Of a stretch of 6,716 bases of DNA, positions 1 to 6,639 are shown one piece after another. The stretch is taken from assembly GCA_016781115.1 (NCBI GenBank), contig JADDQX010000122.1:1-6716 (forward strand). The letters run 5' to 3'. The notes below the pieces were generated by a model. The model saw only the letters and a program-made list of their open reading frames with translations. It was not told the origin of the DNA and searched no databases. The stretch is from Actinomycetota bacterium (GTDB lineage: Bacteria; Actinomycetota; CADDZG01; WHSQ01). The first letter of the stretch is position 1. Each line of letters begins with the position of its first letter. A program made the position numbers and the translations under genes.

Positions 1-18
1 CCTCTAGACTCTGCCGCC

Positions 19-1215
19 ATGTCTGCCCTCGCAACGATCGATCAGCTCGAGGTCGAGAACCAGCGCGTGCTGGTCCGCTGCGATCTGAACGTCCCGCTGA
101 CGGACGGACGGGTGGGAGACGACCTTCGGATCCGGTCCGCGATCCCCACGTTGCAGGCGCTGCTCGACCGCGGCGCCAGCCTCGCGGTGTGCTCGCACCT
201 GGGCCGGCCGAAGGGGCGAGTGGTGGAAGAGCTGCGGCTTGCTCCCGTGGGGGAGCGTCTGTCGGAGCTGCTGGGGATCGAGGTCGATGCTCTGGACGAG
301 GTCGTGGGAGACACGGCGCGGGCCGCCTGCGCCTCGCACGCGAAGGTCGTCCTGCTCGAGAACCTGCGGTTTGAGCCGGGTGAGGAGCGCAACGATCCTC
401 AACTCGCCGCCGCGCTGGCGGGGCTCGCCGGCGTCTACGTCAACGATGCCTTCGGGGCCGCTCACCGCGCCCATGCGTCCATCGTGGGGGTGGCAGACCG
501 CCTGCCCTCGGCTGCGGGGTACCTGCTCGCGGCGGAGGTCCAGAAGTTGGAGCGCCTCCTTCACTCTCCGGAACGCCCCTTCGTGGCGGTGCTCGGCGGC
601 GCGAAGGTCTCCGACAAGCTGAGCGTGATCGGGAACCTGCTCGAGCGGGTGGACGCGCTCTGCATCGGCGGGGCGATGGCGTTCACGCTGCTCGTGGCCG
701 AAGGTCACCAGGTTGGACGCTCCCTGGTGGAGCGGGACCGGGTGGAAGAGGTGAAGAAAGTGCTCTCGAGGGCGCGGGAGCTCGGCGTCGCGATCCACCT
801 GCCGGCGGACGTCGTCGCAGCCGACTCTCCCGACGAGGGGGCCGCATCCGAGACGGTCGCGCTGGAGGCGATCGGCGACCGGATGGGTCTCGACATCGGT
901 GCGGGCTCCGGGCAGCGTTTCGCCGAAGTCATAGCCGCCGCGAAGACCGTGCTCTGGAACGGCCCCATGGGGATGTTCGAGCTGGAGCCGTACGCGCACG
1001 GAACCCGCGCCGTGGCCGAAGCCGTGGCGACGGCGACCCGCGCCGGCGCATACACCGTCGCCGGCGGAGGAGACTCCGCCGCGGCCCTCGCGCAGATGAA
1101 CATGACCGATGCCGTGTCGCACCTGTCGACCGGCGGCGGCGCATCCCTCGAGCTTCTCGAGGGGCGCGAGCTGCCGGGCGTGGCGGTGTTGCGTAAGAAA
1201 GGAGAGGTCGGATGA
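19..1215 (+). CDS. pgk: Phosphoglycerate kinase
   Basis: Cytoplasmic glycolytic enzyme that transfers phosphate between 1,3-bisphosphoglycerate and ADP, giving 3-phosphoglycerate and ATP. The 398 residues are a normal length for a bacterial PGK. The family signature VRCDLNVP lies at about 19-26, with R37/R39 and SHLGRPKG (59-66) forming the substrate-binding N-lobe. ENLRF is at 114-118 and NDAFGAAHRAHAS at 142-154. The nucleotide-binding C-lobe shows GGAKVSDK (193-200), LWNGPMG (312-318), GGGD (349-352) and STGGGASLE (370-378). The ATG at 19 puts the signature at its usual distance from the N-terminus, but no Shine-Dalgarno is visible in the 18 nt before it. A TAG at 5-7 in another frame could be the end of an upstream gene (gap would be expected), but too little sequence is present to say. 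The stop overlaps the tpiA start (ATGA), so this is the first visible gene of a coupled operon. Identity is certain; only the start is slightly open. Confidence 0.98.
   Translation: MSALATIDQLEVENQRVLVRCDLNVPLTDGRVGDDLRIRSAIPTLQALLDRGASLAVCSHLGRPKGRVVEELRLAPVGERLSELLGIEVDALDEVVGDTARAACASHAKVVLLENLRFEPGEERNDPQLAAALAGLAGVYVNDAFGAAHRAHASIVGVADRLPSAAGYLLAAEVQKLERLLHSPERPFVAVLGGAKVSDKLSVIGNLLERVDALCIGGAMAFTLLVAEGHQVGRSLVERDRVEEVKKVLSRARELGVAIHLPADVVAADSPDEGAASETVALEAIGDRMGLDIGAGSGQRFAEVIAAAKTVLWNGPMGMFELEPYAHGTRAVAEAVATATRAGAYTVAGGGDSAAALAQMNMTDAVSHLSTGGGASLELLEGRELPGVAVLRKKGEVG
1199..1204 (+). promoter_or_regulatory. Shine-Dalgarno for tpiA
   Basis: AAGGAG ends 7 nt before the tpiA ATG and lies inside the last codons of pgk. 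It is the best-spaced strong ribosome-binding site in the window. It confirms the start that overlaps the pgk stop, and suggests tpiA can recruit ribosomes directly as well as by coupling. Confidence 0.85.
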
Positions 1216-1988
1216 GGACTCCGTTGCTCGCGGGCAACTGGAAGATGAACAAGACGCACCTGGAGGCGATCCATTTCGTAGAGCAACTGGGTCACGAGCT
1301 GGGTGCCCACGACCCGCGCAAGGTGGAGGTGGTGCTCTGTCCGCCGGCGACGGCGCTTCGCTCGGTGCAGACGACCCTCGATGACCGCCACCAGACGTTC
1401 GGGCTCGGTGCGCAGAACATGCACTTCGAAGATTCCGGCGCCTTCACGGGCGAGGTCTCGCCGTTGATGCTCACGGCCCTGCACGTGAAGTACGTGATCC
1501 TCGGCCACTCGGAGCGGCGTCAGATGTTCGGCGACACGAACGAGACGGTGAACCAGAAGGTCCGGGCCGCGTTCGCGCACGGCCTCGTGCCGATCATGTG
1601 CTGCGGCGAGACCGATATGGAAAGGACGAACGAGCACACGGAGGCGAGGGTTGAGGGCCAGGTACGCGAGGGTCTCGCAGGTCTCACGGAGGCGCAAGCG
1701 GGCCAGGTCGTCGTTGCCTACGAGCCCATCTGGGCGATCGGCACCGGGAAGACCGCAACCCCGGAGGACGCGCAGACGACCATCTCTTTCATAAGAGGCG
1801 TGCTGACCGACCTGTTCTCCGACGATGTCGCCGGCGGCATCCGGATCCTTTACGGAGGCAGCATGAAGGCGGGGAACGCGGCCTCGCTCGTCCGTCAGAC
1901 CGACATCGACGGGGGCCTCATCGGGGGCGCCTCCCTCGATGCGGGTGAGTTCGCGGCCATGGTGAAGGCGGTCGCCGGTGAGTCTTAA
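1212..1988 (+). CDS. tpiA: Triosephosphate isomerase
   Basis: Cytoplasmic TIM-barrel enzyme interconverting dihydroxyacetone phosphate and glyceraldehyde 3-phosphate. The 258 residues match the usual 245-260. N9 and K11 in AGNWKMN are the N-terminal active-site residues. GAQNMHFEDSGAFTGE (66-81) is the typical strand-4/dimer-loop region. The electrophilic His is H99 in LGHSERR. The catalytic base is E171 in YEPIWAIGTGK (170-180), which also forms the start of the flexible loop 6. The phosphate-binding YGGS is at 214-217, and GGLIGGASLD follows near the C-terminus. All catalytic residues are present. The gene overlaps pgk by 4 nt (ATGA) and the next gene by 11 nt, so the three are almost certainly co-transcribed and translationally coupled. 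Nothing in the protein is unusual. Confidence 0.98.
   Translation: MRTPLLAGNWKMNKTHLEAIHFVEQLGHELGAHDPRKVEVVLCPPATALRSVQTTLDDRHQTFGLGAQNMHFEDSGAFTGEVSPLMLTALHVKYVILGHSERRQMFGDTNETVNQKVRAAFAHGLVPIMCCGETDMERTNEHTEARVEGQVREGLAGLTEAQAGQVVVAYEPIWAIGTGKTATPEDAQTTISFIRGVLTDLFSDDVAGGIRILYGGSMKAGNAASLVRQTDIDGGLIGGASLDAGEFAAMVKAVAGES
1964..1968 (+). promoter_or_regulatory. Shine-Dalgarno for apgM
   Basis: GAAGG lies inside the 3' end of tpiA, 9 nt before the GTG at 1978. It supports that GTG as the start of the phosphoglycerate mutase rather than a later codon. Confidence 0.6.
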
Positions 1989-3270
1989 GAGGATCGTCTA
2001 CGTGATCCTCGACGGCCTCGGTGATGATCCACTCGCTGCGCTCGGCGGCCAGACGCCTCTGGAGGCCGCGTCGACGCCGAACCTCGACCGACTCGCGCGA
2101 GACGGCCGCAACGGCTACGTGACGACGGTGGGCGAGGGGATCGCTCCCGAGTCAGACATCGCGGTGTTCTCGATCCTCGGCTACGACCCGCACGAGCACC
2201 ACACCGGGCGCGGCCCCCTCGAATCGGTCGGCGCCGGCGTCGACGTTCGCGACGGCGATCTCGCGTATCGCGTGAACTTCGCCACCGTGGAGCCAGAGGA
2301 GGATGGATGGGCGATCGTCGACCGTCGCGTCGGCCGCGATCTGACCTCGGAAGAAGCCCACGAGCTGGCGGCCGAGGTGAACGCGAAGGTGTCGGTCCCG
2401 AATGCCAGCTTCGAGTTCAAGGCGACGATCGGACACCGCGGCGTCGTCGTTCTCCGGGCCGAGGAAGGCCCACTGTCGGCCGAGGTGCACAATTCCGATC
2501 CCGCTTACGGACGCCAGGGTGCACTCGGCGTCGCGCTCGAGACCTTCGACAACCACGTCGTGCACGTCTCCCCCGTGGCGGGGCACGAAGACGATCCCGC
2601 GGCGCAGCGTGCCTCGGACATGACCAACGCCTGGCTACGGGCCGCTTTCGAGGTGCTCGACCGCTCCGAGGTCAATGATCGGAGGAAGAGGGCCGGGAAG
2701 CTCCCGGGCAACTTCATCCTCACCAGAGACGGCGGAGACCACCTCCCGAAGCTCGTTCCGTTCAAGGAGAAGTTCGGTCCCCAGATGGGGTGTTTCGTCG
2801 AGATGCCGGTCGAGCTCGGGATAGCGCGCCTCACCGGCATGGGCATCGTGGAGGCGCCGACCGGCATTCCGCCCGCCGAGCAGTACGAGCAGTGGGCGGA
2901 CCTGGCTCTGGAGGCCATCGAGGGCTACGACGGCCTCTACATCCACATCAAGGGCCCCGACGTGCCGGCCCATGACGGCGACCACGAGGCCAAGATCGCG
3001 AGCATCGAGCAGATCGACTCCATCTTCTTCGCCCGGCTCCTGGGCTCGCTCGACCTGAACCGCTCGATCCTCGCGGTGACGGCGGACCACTCCACCAGCT
3101 GTGCCCGAAAGGCGCACACGGACGGCCCCGTGCCGCTGCTGGTCTCGGGAGGGGGGGTCAGCTCCGACGCGGTCGATACCTACGGCGAGTCCGCCTCGCG
3201 CAGGGGCGCCATCGGACACCTGCTGGGGCCTCAGATCATGCCGAACCTCGTTCAGCTTGCCCGGTCGTGA
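1978..3270 (+). CDS. apgM: Archaeal-type cofactor-independent phosphoglycerate mutase
   Basis: Alkaline-phosphatase-superfamily enzyme expected to isomerise 3- and 2-phosphoglycerate without 2,3-bisphosphoglycerate, using two metal ions and a phospho-serine intermediate. N-terminal VILDGLGDDP (9-18) carries metal ligand D12. GGQTPLEAASTPNLD (23-37) is typical of the family. APESDIAVFSILGYDP (56-71) holds the likely nucleophile S59, followed by TGRGP. The C-terminal metal site is visible as HIKGPD (323-328), H332 in AHDGD, D370-H371 in TADHST, and H380. At 430 residues it is slightly longer than the roughly 400 usual for archaeal aPGM. It starts at GTG within tpiA (11-nt overlap), preceded by GAAGG. 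Some bacterial relatives are annotated as 'proposed homoserine kinase'. The position directly after pgk and tpiA favours the glycolytic role, but that is inference from context. It is not the longer bacterial GpmI or the histidine-type GpmA. Confidence 0.92.
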   Translation: MSLKRIVYVILDGLGDDPLAALGGQTPLEAASTPNLDRLARDGRNGYVTTVGEGIAPESDIAVFSILGYDPHEHHTGRGPLESVGAGVDVRDGDLAYRVNFATVEPEEDGWAIVDRRVGRDLTSEEAHELAAEVNAKVSVPNASFEFKATIGHRGVVVLRAEEGPLSAEVHNSDPAYGRQGALGVALETFDNHVVHVSPVAGHEDDPAAQRASDMTNAWLRAAFEVLDRSEVNDRRKRAGKLPGNFILTRDGGDHLPKLVPFKEKFGPQMGCFVEMPVELGIARLTGMGIVEAPTGIPPAEQYEQWADLALEAIEGYDGLYIHIKGPDVPAHDGDHEAKIASIEQIDSIFFARLLGSLDLNRSILAVTADHSTSCARKAHTDGPVPLLVSGGGVSSDAVDTYGESASRRGAIGHLLGPQIMPNLVQLARS

Positions 3271-3324
3271 ACCCGTAGGGGAGCCGGCCCGGTAACCTAT
3301 GGGCGTAGAACCCGCCTAACCCAC

Positions 3325-3329
3325 AGGAG
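3325..3329 (+). promoter_or_regulatory. Shine-Dalgarno that fixes the secG start
   Basis: AGGAG sits 8 nt before a GTG at 3338 but only 2 nt before an in-frame TTG at 3332. The spacing therefore selects GTG as the secG start. It lies in the 67-nt apgM-secG gap. Confidence 0.75.
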
Positions 3330-3337
3330 CTTTGTCC

Positions 3338-3571
3338 GTGCTGCTCACCAACATCTTGATCGTCATCCACCTCGCTGCCTGTCTCGCCGTGATCATGCTG
3401 ATCCTGCTGCACGCCGGCCGCGGCGGAGGCGTCTCCGAGATGTTCGGGGGCGGCATGCAGACCCAAGCGATGGGCTCGACGGTGATGGAGAAGAACCTCG
3501 ACCGCATCACGGTGATCATCGCGGTCATTTTCGCCGGCACCACGATCGTGCTGGCTTCGAGACTCTCCTAA
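3338..3571 (+). CDS. secG: Preprotein translocase subunit SecG
   Basis: Small inner-membrane subunit of the SecYEG channel that assists SecA-driven protein export. From the GTG start it is 77 residues, normal for the family. Transmembrane helix 1 spans about residues 3-24. The conserved cytoplasmic loop follows with HAGRGGGVSEMFGGG (25-39), the diagnostic SecG motif. The second helix spans about 57-73 after MEKNLDRIT, a form typical of actinobacterial SecG. A TTG six nt upstream would add two residues but is too close to the AGGAG. The gene lies 67 nt after apgM and 11 nt before a lipoprotein gene. Location behind tpiA is the common actinobacterial arrangement, here interrupted by apgM. I saw no convincing promoter in the gap (a TAACCT at 3293-3298 has no -35 partner) and no terminator, so read-through from the glycolytic genes is likely. 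Confidence 0.94.
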   Translation: MLLTNILIVIHLAACLAVIMLILLHAGRGGGVSEMFGGGMQTQAMGSTVMEKNLDRITVIIAVIFAGTTIVLASRLS

Positions 3572-3582
3572 CCACCTCTCTC

Positions 3583-5256
3583 ATGTCGATACGAAGCGCG
3601 CGCGTCTTCTTCTGGCTACTGTTCGCGTTCGCGCTGTTCGCCGGCGCCTGCACCGAGGCGGCCGAGGAGCCGTCTCCGGCCGCGCCCACCGCTGGAGCCG
3701 AGGTAGGGCCGGAAGACGACGTCACTCCTCCGGATCCGGAGGCGACCTCCGCCGTGTTCGACCCGAACGACGACGTGCTGAACGTCGCGATCTCGGAGCC
3801 CGCGAGCCTCGACCCGCTCCGCATCCAGGATCCCGGCTCCGTCCTGGTCGCTCGTCAGCTCTACGAGGGCCTGACCAGATGGGACCCGATCGAGGAGAAG
3901 GTGCGGCCGGCCGCGGCGAAGGGGTGGCGGGTTTCGAACGGCGGGCGGACCTTTAGCTTCAAGCTGCGCCAAGGGATGTCCTTCCATGACGGCACGCCGG
4001 TGACCTCCGAGGATTTCCGCTTCGCGTTCGACCGCATCGCGCTGAAGGAGAACGCCTCCGATCTCGCCTACACGCTCGACCGCGTGGCGGGCTTTACCGA
4101 GGTGAATCAGCTGGGCGAGACGCGTCACCTAGAGGGCTTGGCGACCCCCAACGACCTGACCTTCCAGATCACGCTGGAGGAGCCCTACTACGACCTCCCG
4201 GCGCTTCTCACGCACCCGGCGCTCGTGCCGCTCTCCCGAAGAGCGGTCACGAAGGTGGACGACTTCCTGTCCGCGCCCATCGGCAATGGCCCCTTCCGGA
4301 TCGCGGAGCCGTGGTCGCCGGGCCAGCCGGTGATCCTGAAAGCGTTCCCGGGCTTCATCCAAACGCCCGATCTCGACGGGATCAGGTTCCTGCCACACCC
4401 CGATGCGGCAGCATCGTGGCTCCGATTCAGAGACGGCGAGCTGGACGTCGCCGAGGTGCCCGCGGGGCAGATCGAAGACGCGGAGCAGAGCTACGGAACC
4501 GCCGGCTTCCGGCCCTTCCTCGCCTCCTACTATTACGGCTTCAACCTGAAGGCCAAGGCGTTGGGCGACATCCGGCTGCGCAAGGCGATCAATCGAGCTA
4601 TCGACCGAGACGAGATCGCCGGCTCGATCTACAAGGGGACGATGACGCCGGCGCGCGGGATCGTTCCCGCGGGGATGCCCGGCTTCCAGGAGAACATCTG
4701 CGCGGTCATGTGCCGCTACACGCCGTCGGTCTCCCGAAAGCTCGTGAAGTCACTGTCCAAGAAGGAGAGGAAGATCACCCTCGAGTTCACCAAGGGCGAT
4801 CCTCATGACGATGTAGCTCGGTTGATCCGCCGCGACCTGGAGGACGTCGGTCTCGACGTCAAAGTGAGGTCCTTCGGGTTCCCGAGCTACCTGCGCCGGC
4901 TGCGCGACGAGCAACAGGGCGTGTACAGGCTCGGGTGGATAGCGGAGTTCCCCGTTCCCGATGTGTTCCTGTCCCCGTTGTTCGCCTCAGAGTCGCCCGA
5001 CAACCATTCCGGGTTCTCGTCGGAGAAGGTGGACGCTCTTCTCGCCGAGGCTCATGCCGAACCGTCGGACGGACGCAGGGTCCAGCTCTACATCCAGGCC
5101 GAGAAGGAGATCCTGAAGCAGGTTCCCGTTGCGCCGATCGGCTCTTTCGTCACCCACTGGGCGACGCAGCCTCGGGTGAGGGATCTGAACTTCGACGTGA
5201 TGGGCGGCTTCGATGCGGTGAACGTGTTCCTGGAAGCCGAAGACTCAGAAGGTTGA
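3583..5256 (+). CDS. ABC transporter solute-binding lipoprotein, peptide/nickel family 5
   Basis: Extracytoplasmic binding protein, probably for oligopeptides, though the ligand cannot be read from sequence. Residues 1-22 are a lipoprotein signal: basic start, hydrophobic core FFWLLFAFALF, lipobox AGAC with lipidated C23. An acidic Pro/Ala-rich tether runs to about residue 64. The SBP_bac_5 fold follows: VAISEPASLDPL (68-79), QLYEGLTRWDP, then FHDGTPVTSEDFRFAFDRI (134-152) and NGPFRI. YYYGFNLKAK and DIRLRKAINRAIDRDEIA mark the second lobe. GWIAEFPVPDVF (451-462) is the C-terminal ligand-lobe motif. The 557-residue length is normal. Apart from C23, the only cysteines are C373 and C377, spaced CxxxC. 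The ATG follows secG by 11 nt with no Shine-Dalgarno (a pyrimidine-rich CCACCTCTCTC precedes it), suggesting coupling to secG. No permease or ATPase genes accompany it here. DppA/OppA-type names would be over-specific. Confidence 0.93.
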   Translation: MSIRSARVFFWLLFAFALFAGACTEAAEEPSPAAPTAGAEVGPEDDVTPPDPEATSAVFDPNDDVLNVAISEPASLDPLRIQDPGSVLVARQLYEGLTRWDPIEEKVRPAAAKGWRVSNGGRTFSFKLRQGMSFHDGTPVTSEDFRFAFDRIALKENASDLAYTLDRVAGFTEVNQLGETRHLEGLATPNDLTFQITLEEPYYDLPALLTHPALVPLSRRAVTKVDDFLSAPIGNGPFRIAEPWSPGQPVILKAFPGFIQTPDLDGIRFLPHPDAAASWLRFRDGELDVAEVPAGQIEDAEQSYGTAGFRPFLASYYYGFNLKAKALGDIRLRKAINRAIDRDEIAGSIYKGTMTPARGIVPAGMPGFQENICAVMCRYTPSVSRKLVKSLSKKERKITLEFTKGDPHDDVARLIRRDLEDVGLDVKVRSFGFPSYLRRLRDEQQGVYRLGWIAEFPVPDVFLSPLFASESPDNHSGFSSEKVDALLAEAHAEPSDGRRVQLYIQAEKEILKQVPVAPIGSFVTHWATQPRVRDLNFDVMGGFDAVNVFLEAEDSEG

Positions 5257-6593
5257 TCCGCCGGCGGGGCGAAGCGGCGATCGCGTGGCTTCTTCTGTCG
5301 CTCGCGCTGGCTGCGTGCGACGCCGGGTCCCCGGCGGGGCCTGTTCCCGCACCGGCGCCTGTGGAACAGCTGCCGCGGGGAGGCTCGGTCGTCGCCGGCG
5401 TCTTCGGTGAGCCCGCGACGCTCGATCCCTATTCACCGCTAGCGTCCGATCTCACCTACGCGCTTGCCACTCCGGTCTACCGCAGCCTCTATCGGTTCGA
5501 TGAGCAGGGGGCCGCGGTGCCAGATCTGGTCGCGGAGCTGGAGCCGTCCGGCGACGTCGCAACCCTCACGTTGGGCGAGGCCAAATGGAGCGACGGAAGC
5601 GCCATCACCTCCGCCGACGTGGCCGCCACGATCGCGAGGGCCGCGCCTCCATCGGGGTTGAGCGAGATCGACTCCGTCCTGAGACGCGGCCCGCGGCGTC
5701 TCGTGGTCACGGGGGACGTGGAGGACTGGCCCGAGACGTTGGCGCGGATCTCCTACGTCCTGCCTCGGTCGAGTCGGGAGCTGTTCTCTGGCCCCTTCAA
5801 GATCGCCTCCCGCACCGAGGGGCTCGAGGTCGTTCTGCGACCGAACCCCGCCGCCAGCGCGCAGCCGCTCTTGGACAAGGTCACGGTCCGCTTCACCGAA
5901 GGAACCGATTTCCTCGTCGCCCTGTTGCAGGAGGGCGAGCTCGACGTCGCGGCTCTGCCTTCGTCGATCAACCTCGATCAGAGGCTCGACGAGCTGGAGC
6001 TCGCGCACGGCGACGCTCTTGGCTGGGAGCAGATCCTGATCGACCTGGGCGGGAGCGACCTCAGCCGGACCCAACGGGAGGAAGTGGCGGAGGCGGTGGA
6101 CAAACAGGCGATCGAGGGGGGCTTCGTGCGCGGCGATGGGCGAGCCACCGACACATTGGCTGCGAGTCCAGAGGACTCTGGTGGCCGCGGCCCCTTCACG
6201 GAGATCTTCCGCGGCAAGGGCGAGGGCGCCGGCGCCACACTTCAACTCGCGGCACCGAACGGAGACGACCTGATCGAGCTCATCCAACGCGTGGTTCAGG
6301 TGCAATTGGACTCGACCGGTTTCGACGTGGAGTTGGTGAACGTGGACGCACGCACGTTCTACGGGGAGTGGGGCCGGGACGATGTCGTCGACGCTGCGAT
6401 CAGACGCGTCGCCGGAGCGCCCGGTGCGGCGGCCGATGGAGCGGCTCTGCGATCCCTGGATGCACTTCCTCTGTTCCAGGTCGAGACGGTGATGGCTTGG
6501 CGGGAGGGGGTCGGCGGCATAGGTGTGGTCCCGACGCTGCAGGGCCCGCTGTCGAAGGCTCACGAGTGGCACGTGGCACCCGGCGGGGGATAG
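5253..6593 (+). CDS. Divergent, shortened family-5 solute-binding lipoprotein
   Basis: Second extracytoplasmic binding-protein homologue. I place the start at TTG 5253, which overlaps the upstream stop as TTGA and gives 446 residues. It opens with an ideal lipoprotein signal: RRR, the core AIAWLLLSLALA, and lipobox LAAC with C22. The reading frame stays open upstream to 4935, but that stretch is Arg-rich, lies inside the previous gene and would bury the signal peptide. GAAGG abuts the TTG, so initiation probably depends on coupling. Family 5 features are RGGSVVAGVFGEPATLDPY (from 42), KWSDGSAITSADVAATIAR (111-129), SGPFKIASR, and a second-lobe match at WEQILIDLGG and REEVAEAVDKQAIEGGFVRG. The C-terminal GW..(D/E)(Y/F)P.P segment present in its neighbour is not recognisable here, and the tail is short. 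It may bind a different ligand, act with the first protein, or be degenerating, although the frame is intact. Ligand unknown. Confidence 0.82.
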   Translation: MIRRRGEAAIAWLLLSLALAACDAGSPAGPVPAPAPVEQLPRGGSVVAGVFGEPATLDPYSPLASDLTYALATPVYRSLYRFDEQGAAVPDLVAELEPSGDVATLTLGEAKWSDGSAITSADVAATIARAAPPSGLSEIDSVLRRGPRRLVVTGDVEDWPETLARISYVLPRSSRELFSGPFKIASRTEGLEVVLRPNPAASAQPLLDKVTVRFTEGTDFLVALLQEGELDVAALPSSINLDQRLDELELAHGDALGWEQILIDLGGSDLSRTQREEVAEAVDKQAIEGGFVRGDGRATDTLAASPEDSGGRGPFTEIFRGKGEGAGATLQLAAPNGDDLIELIQRVVQVQLDSTGFDVELVNVDARTFYGEWGRDDVVDAAIRRVAGAPGAAADGAALRSLDALPLFQVETVMAWREGVGGIGVVPTLQGPLSKAHEWHVAPGGG

Positions 6594-6601
6594 GCGCCCG
6601 A

Positions 6602-6607
6602 TATAAT
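6602..6607 (+). promoter_or_regulatory. TATAAT -10-like element before tRNA-Leu
   Basis: A perfect TATAAT stands in otherwise GC-rich sequence, 9 nt after the stop of the second binding protein. The expected start point, about 7 nt downstream, falls at roughly 6614, at the base of the hairpin that follows. No TTGACA-like -35 is present at 16-18 nt spacing and there is no extended TG. The promoter call for the tRNA therefore rests on the -10 match and its position alone. Confidence 0.5.
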
Positions 6608-6613
6608 CGCCGC

Positions 6614-6637
6614 GGCCCTGACATCAGGGCCTTTATT
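6614..6637 (+). terminator. Hairpin with T-rich tail, probable intrinsic terminator
   Basis: GGCCCTG (6614-6620) pairs perfectly with CAGGGCC (6625-6631) around the 4-nt loop ACAT, followed by TTTATT. The seven-bp GC-rich stem and short T tract fit a Rho-independent terminator for the binding-protein operon. It lies 20 nt after the last stop and 2 nt before the tRNA. If the TATAAT at 6602 is used, the same hairpin would instead form the 5' leader of the tRNA precursor. Confidence 0.68.
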
Positions 6638-6639
6638 GC

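Noticed and set aside
4..1122. Long minus-strand open frame (372 codons) opposite pgk
   Set aside because: GC-rich codon usage leaves the antisense frame open. The product is Arg/His/Gly-rich with no recognisable domain, while the plus strand encodes an unambiguous PGK.
1192..1214. Programmed -1 frameshift making a PGK-TIM fusion as known in Thermotoga
   Set aside because: A -1 shift would enter the tpiA frame, but AAGAAAG here is preceded by T and does not permit re-pairing as a slippery heptamer. An in-frame TAA at 1194-1196 also limits the window. The strong AAGGAG and ATGA overlap explain tpiA translation simply.
3271..3337. Internal promoter in the apgM-secG gap (TAACCT at 3293-3298)
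   Set aside because: Only a weak -10 resemblance, and no -35 at suitable spacing (the TTGCCC at 3257-3262 is 30 nt away). No stable terminator hairpin was found either.
4935..5252. N-terminal extension of the second binding protein's frame
   Set aside because: It lies wholly within the first binding protein, is Arg-rich, and would place the signal peptide and lipobox internally. TTG 5253 gives a normal lipoprotein N-terminus.
5261..5340. Repeated CCGGCGGGGC at 5261-5270 and 5331-5340
   Set aside because: Two copies of a GC-only 10-mer are expected by chance in sequence of this composition. They lie in coding sequence and no further copies with regular spacing were seen.
5439..6572. Long minus-strand open frame (377 codons) opposite the second binding protein
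   Set aside because: Same antisense effect. The composition is low-complexity Arg/Leu-rich, and the plus strand has a lipobox and family 5 motifs.
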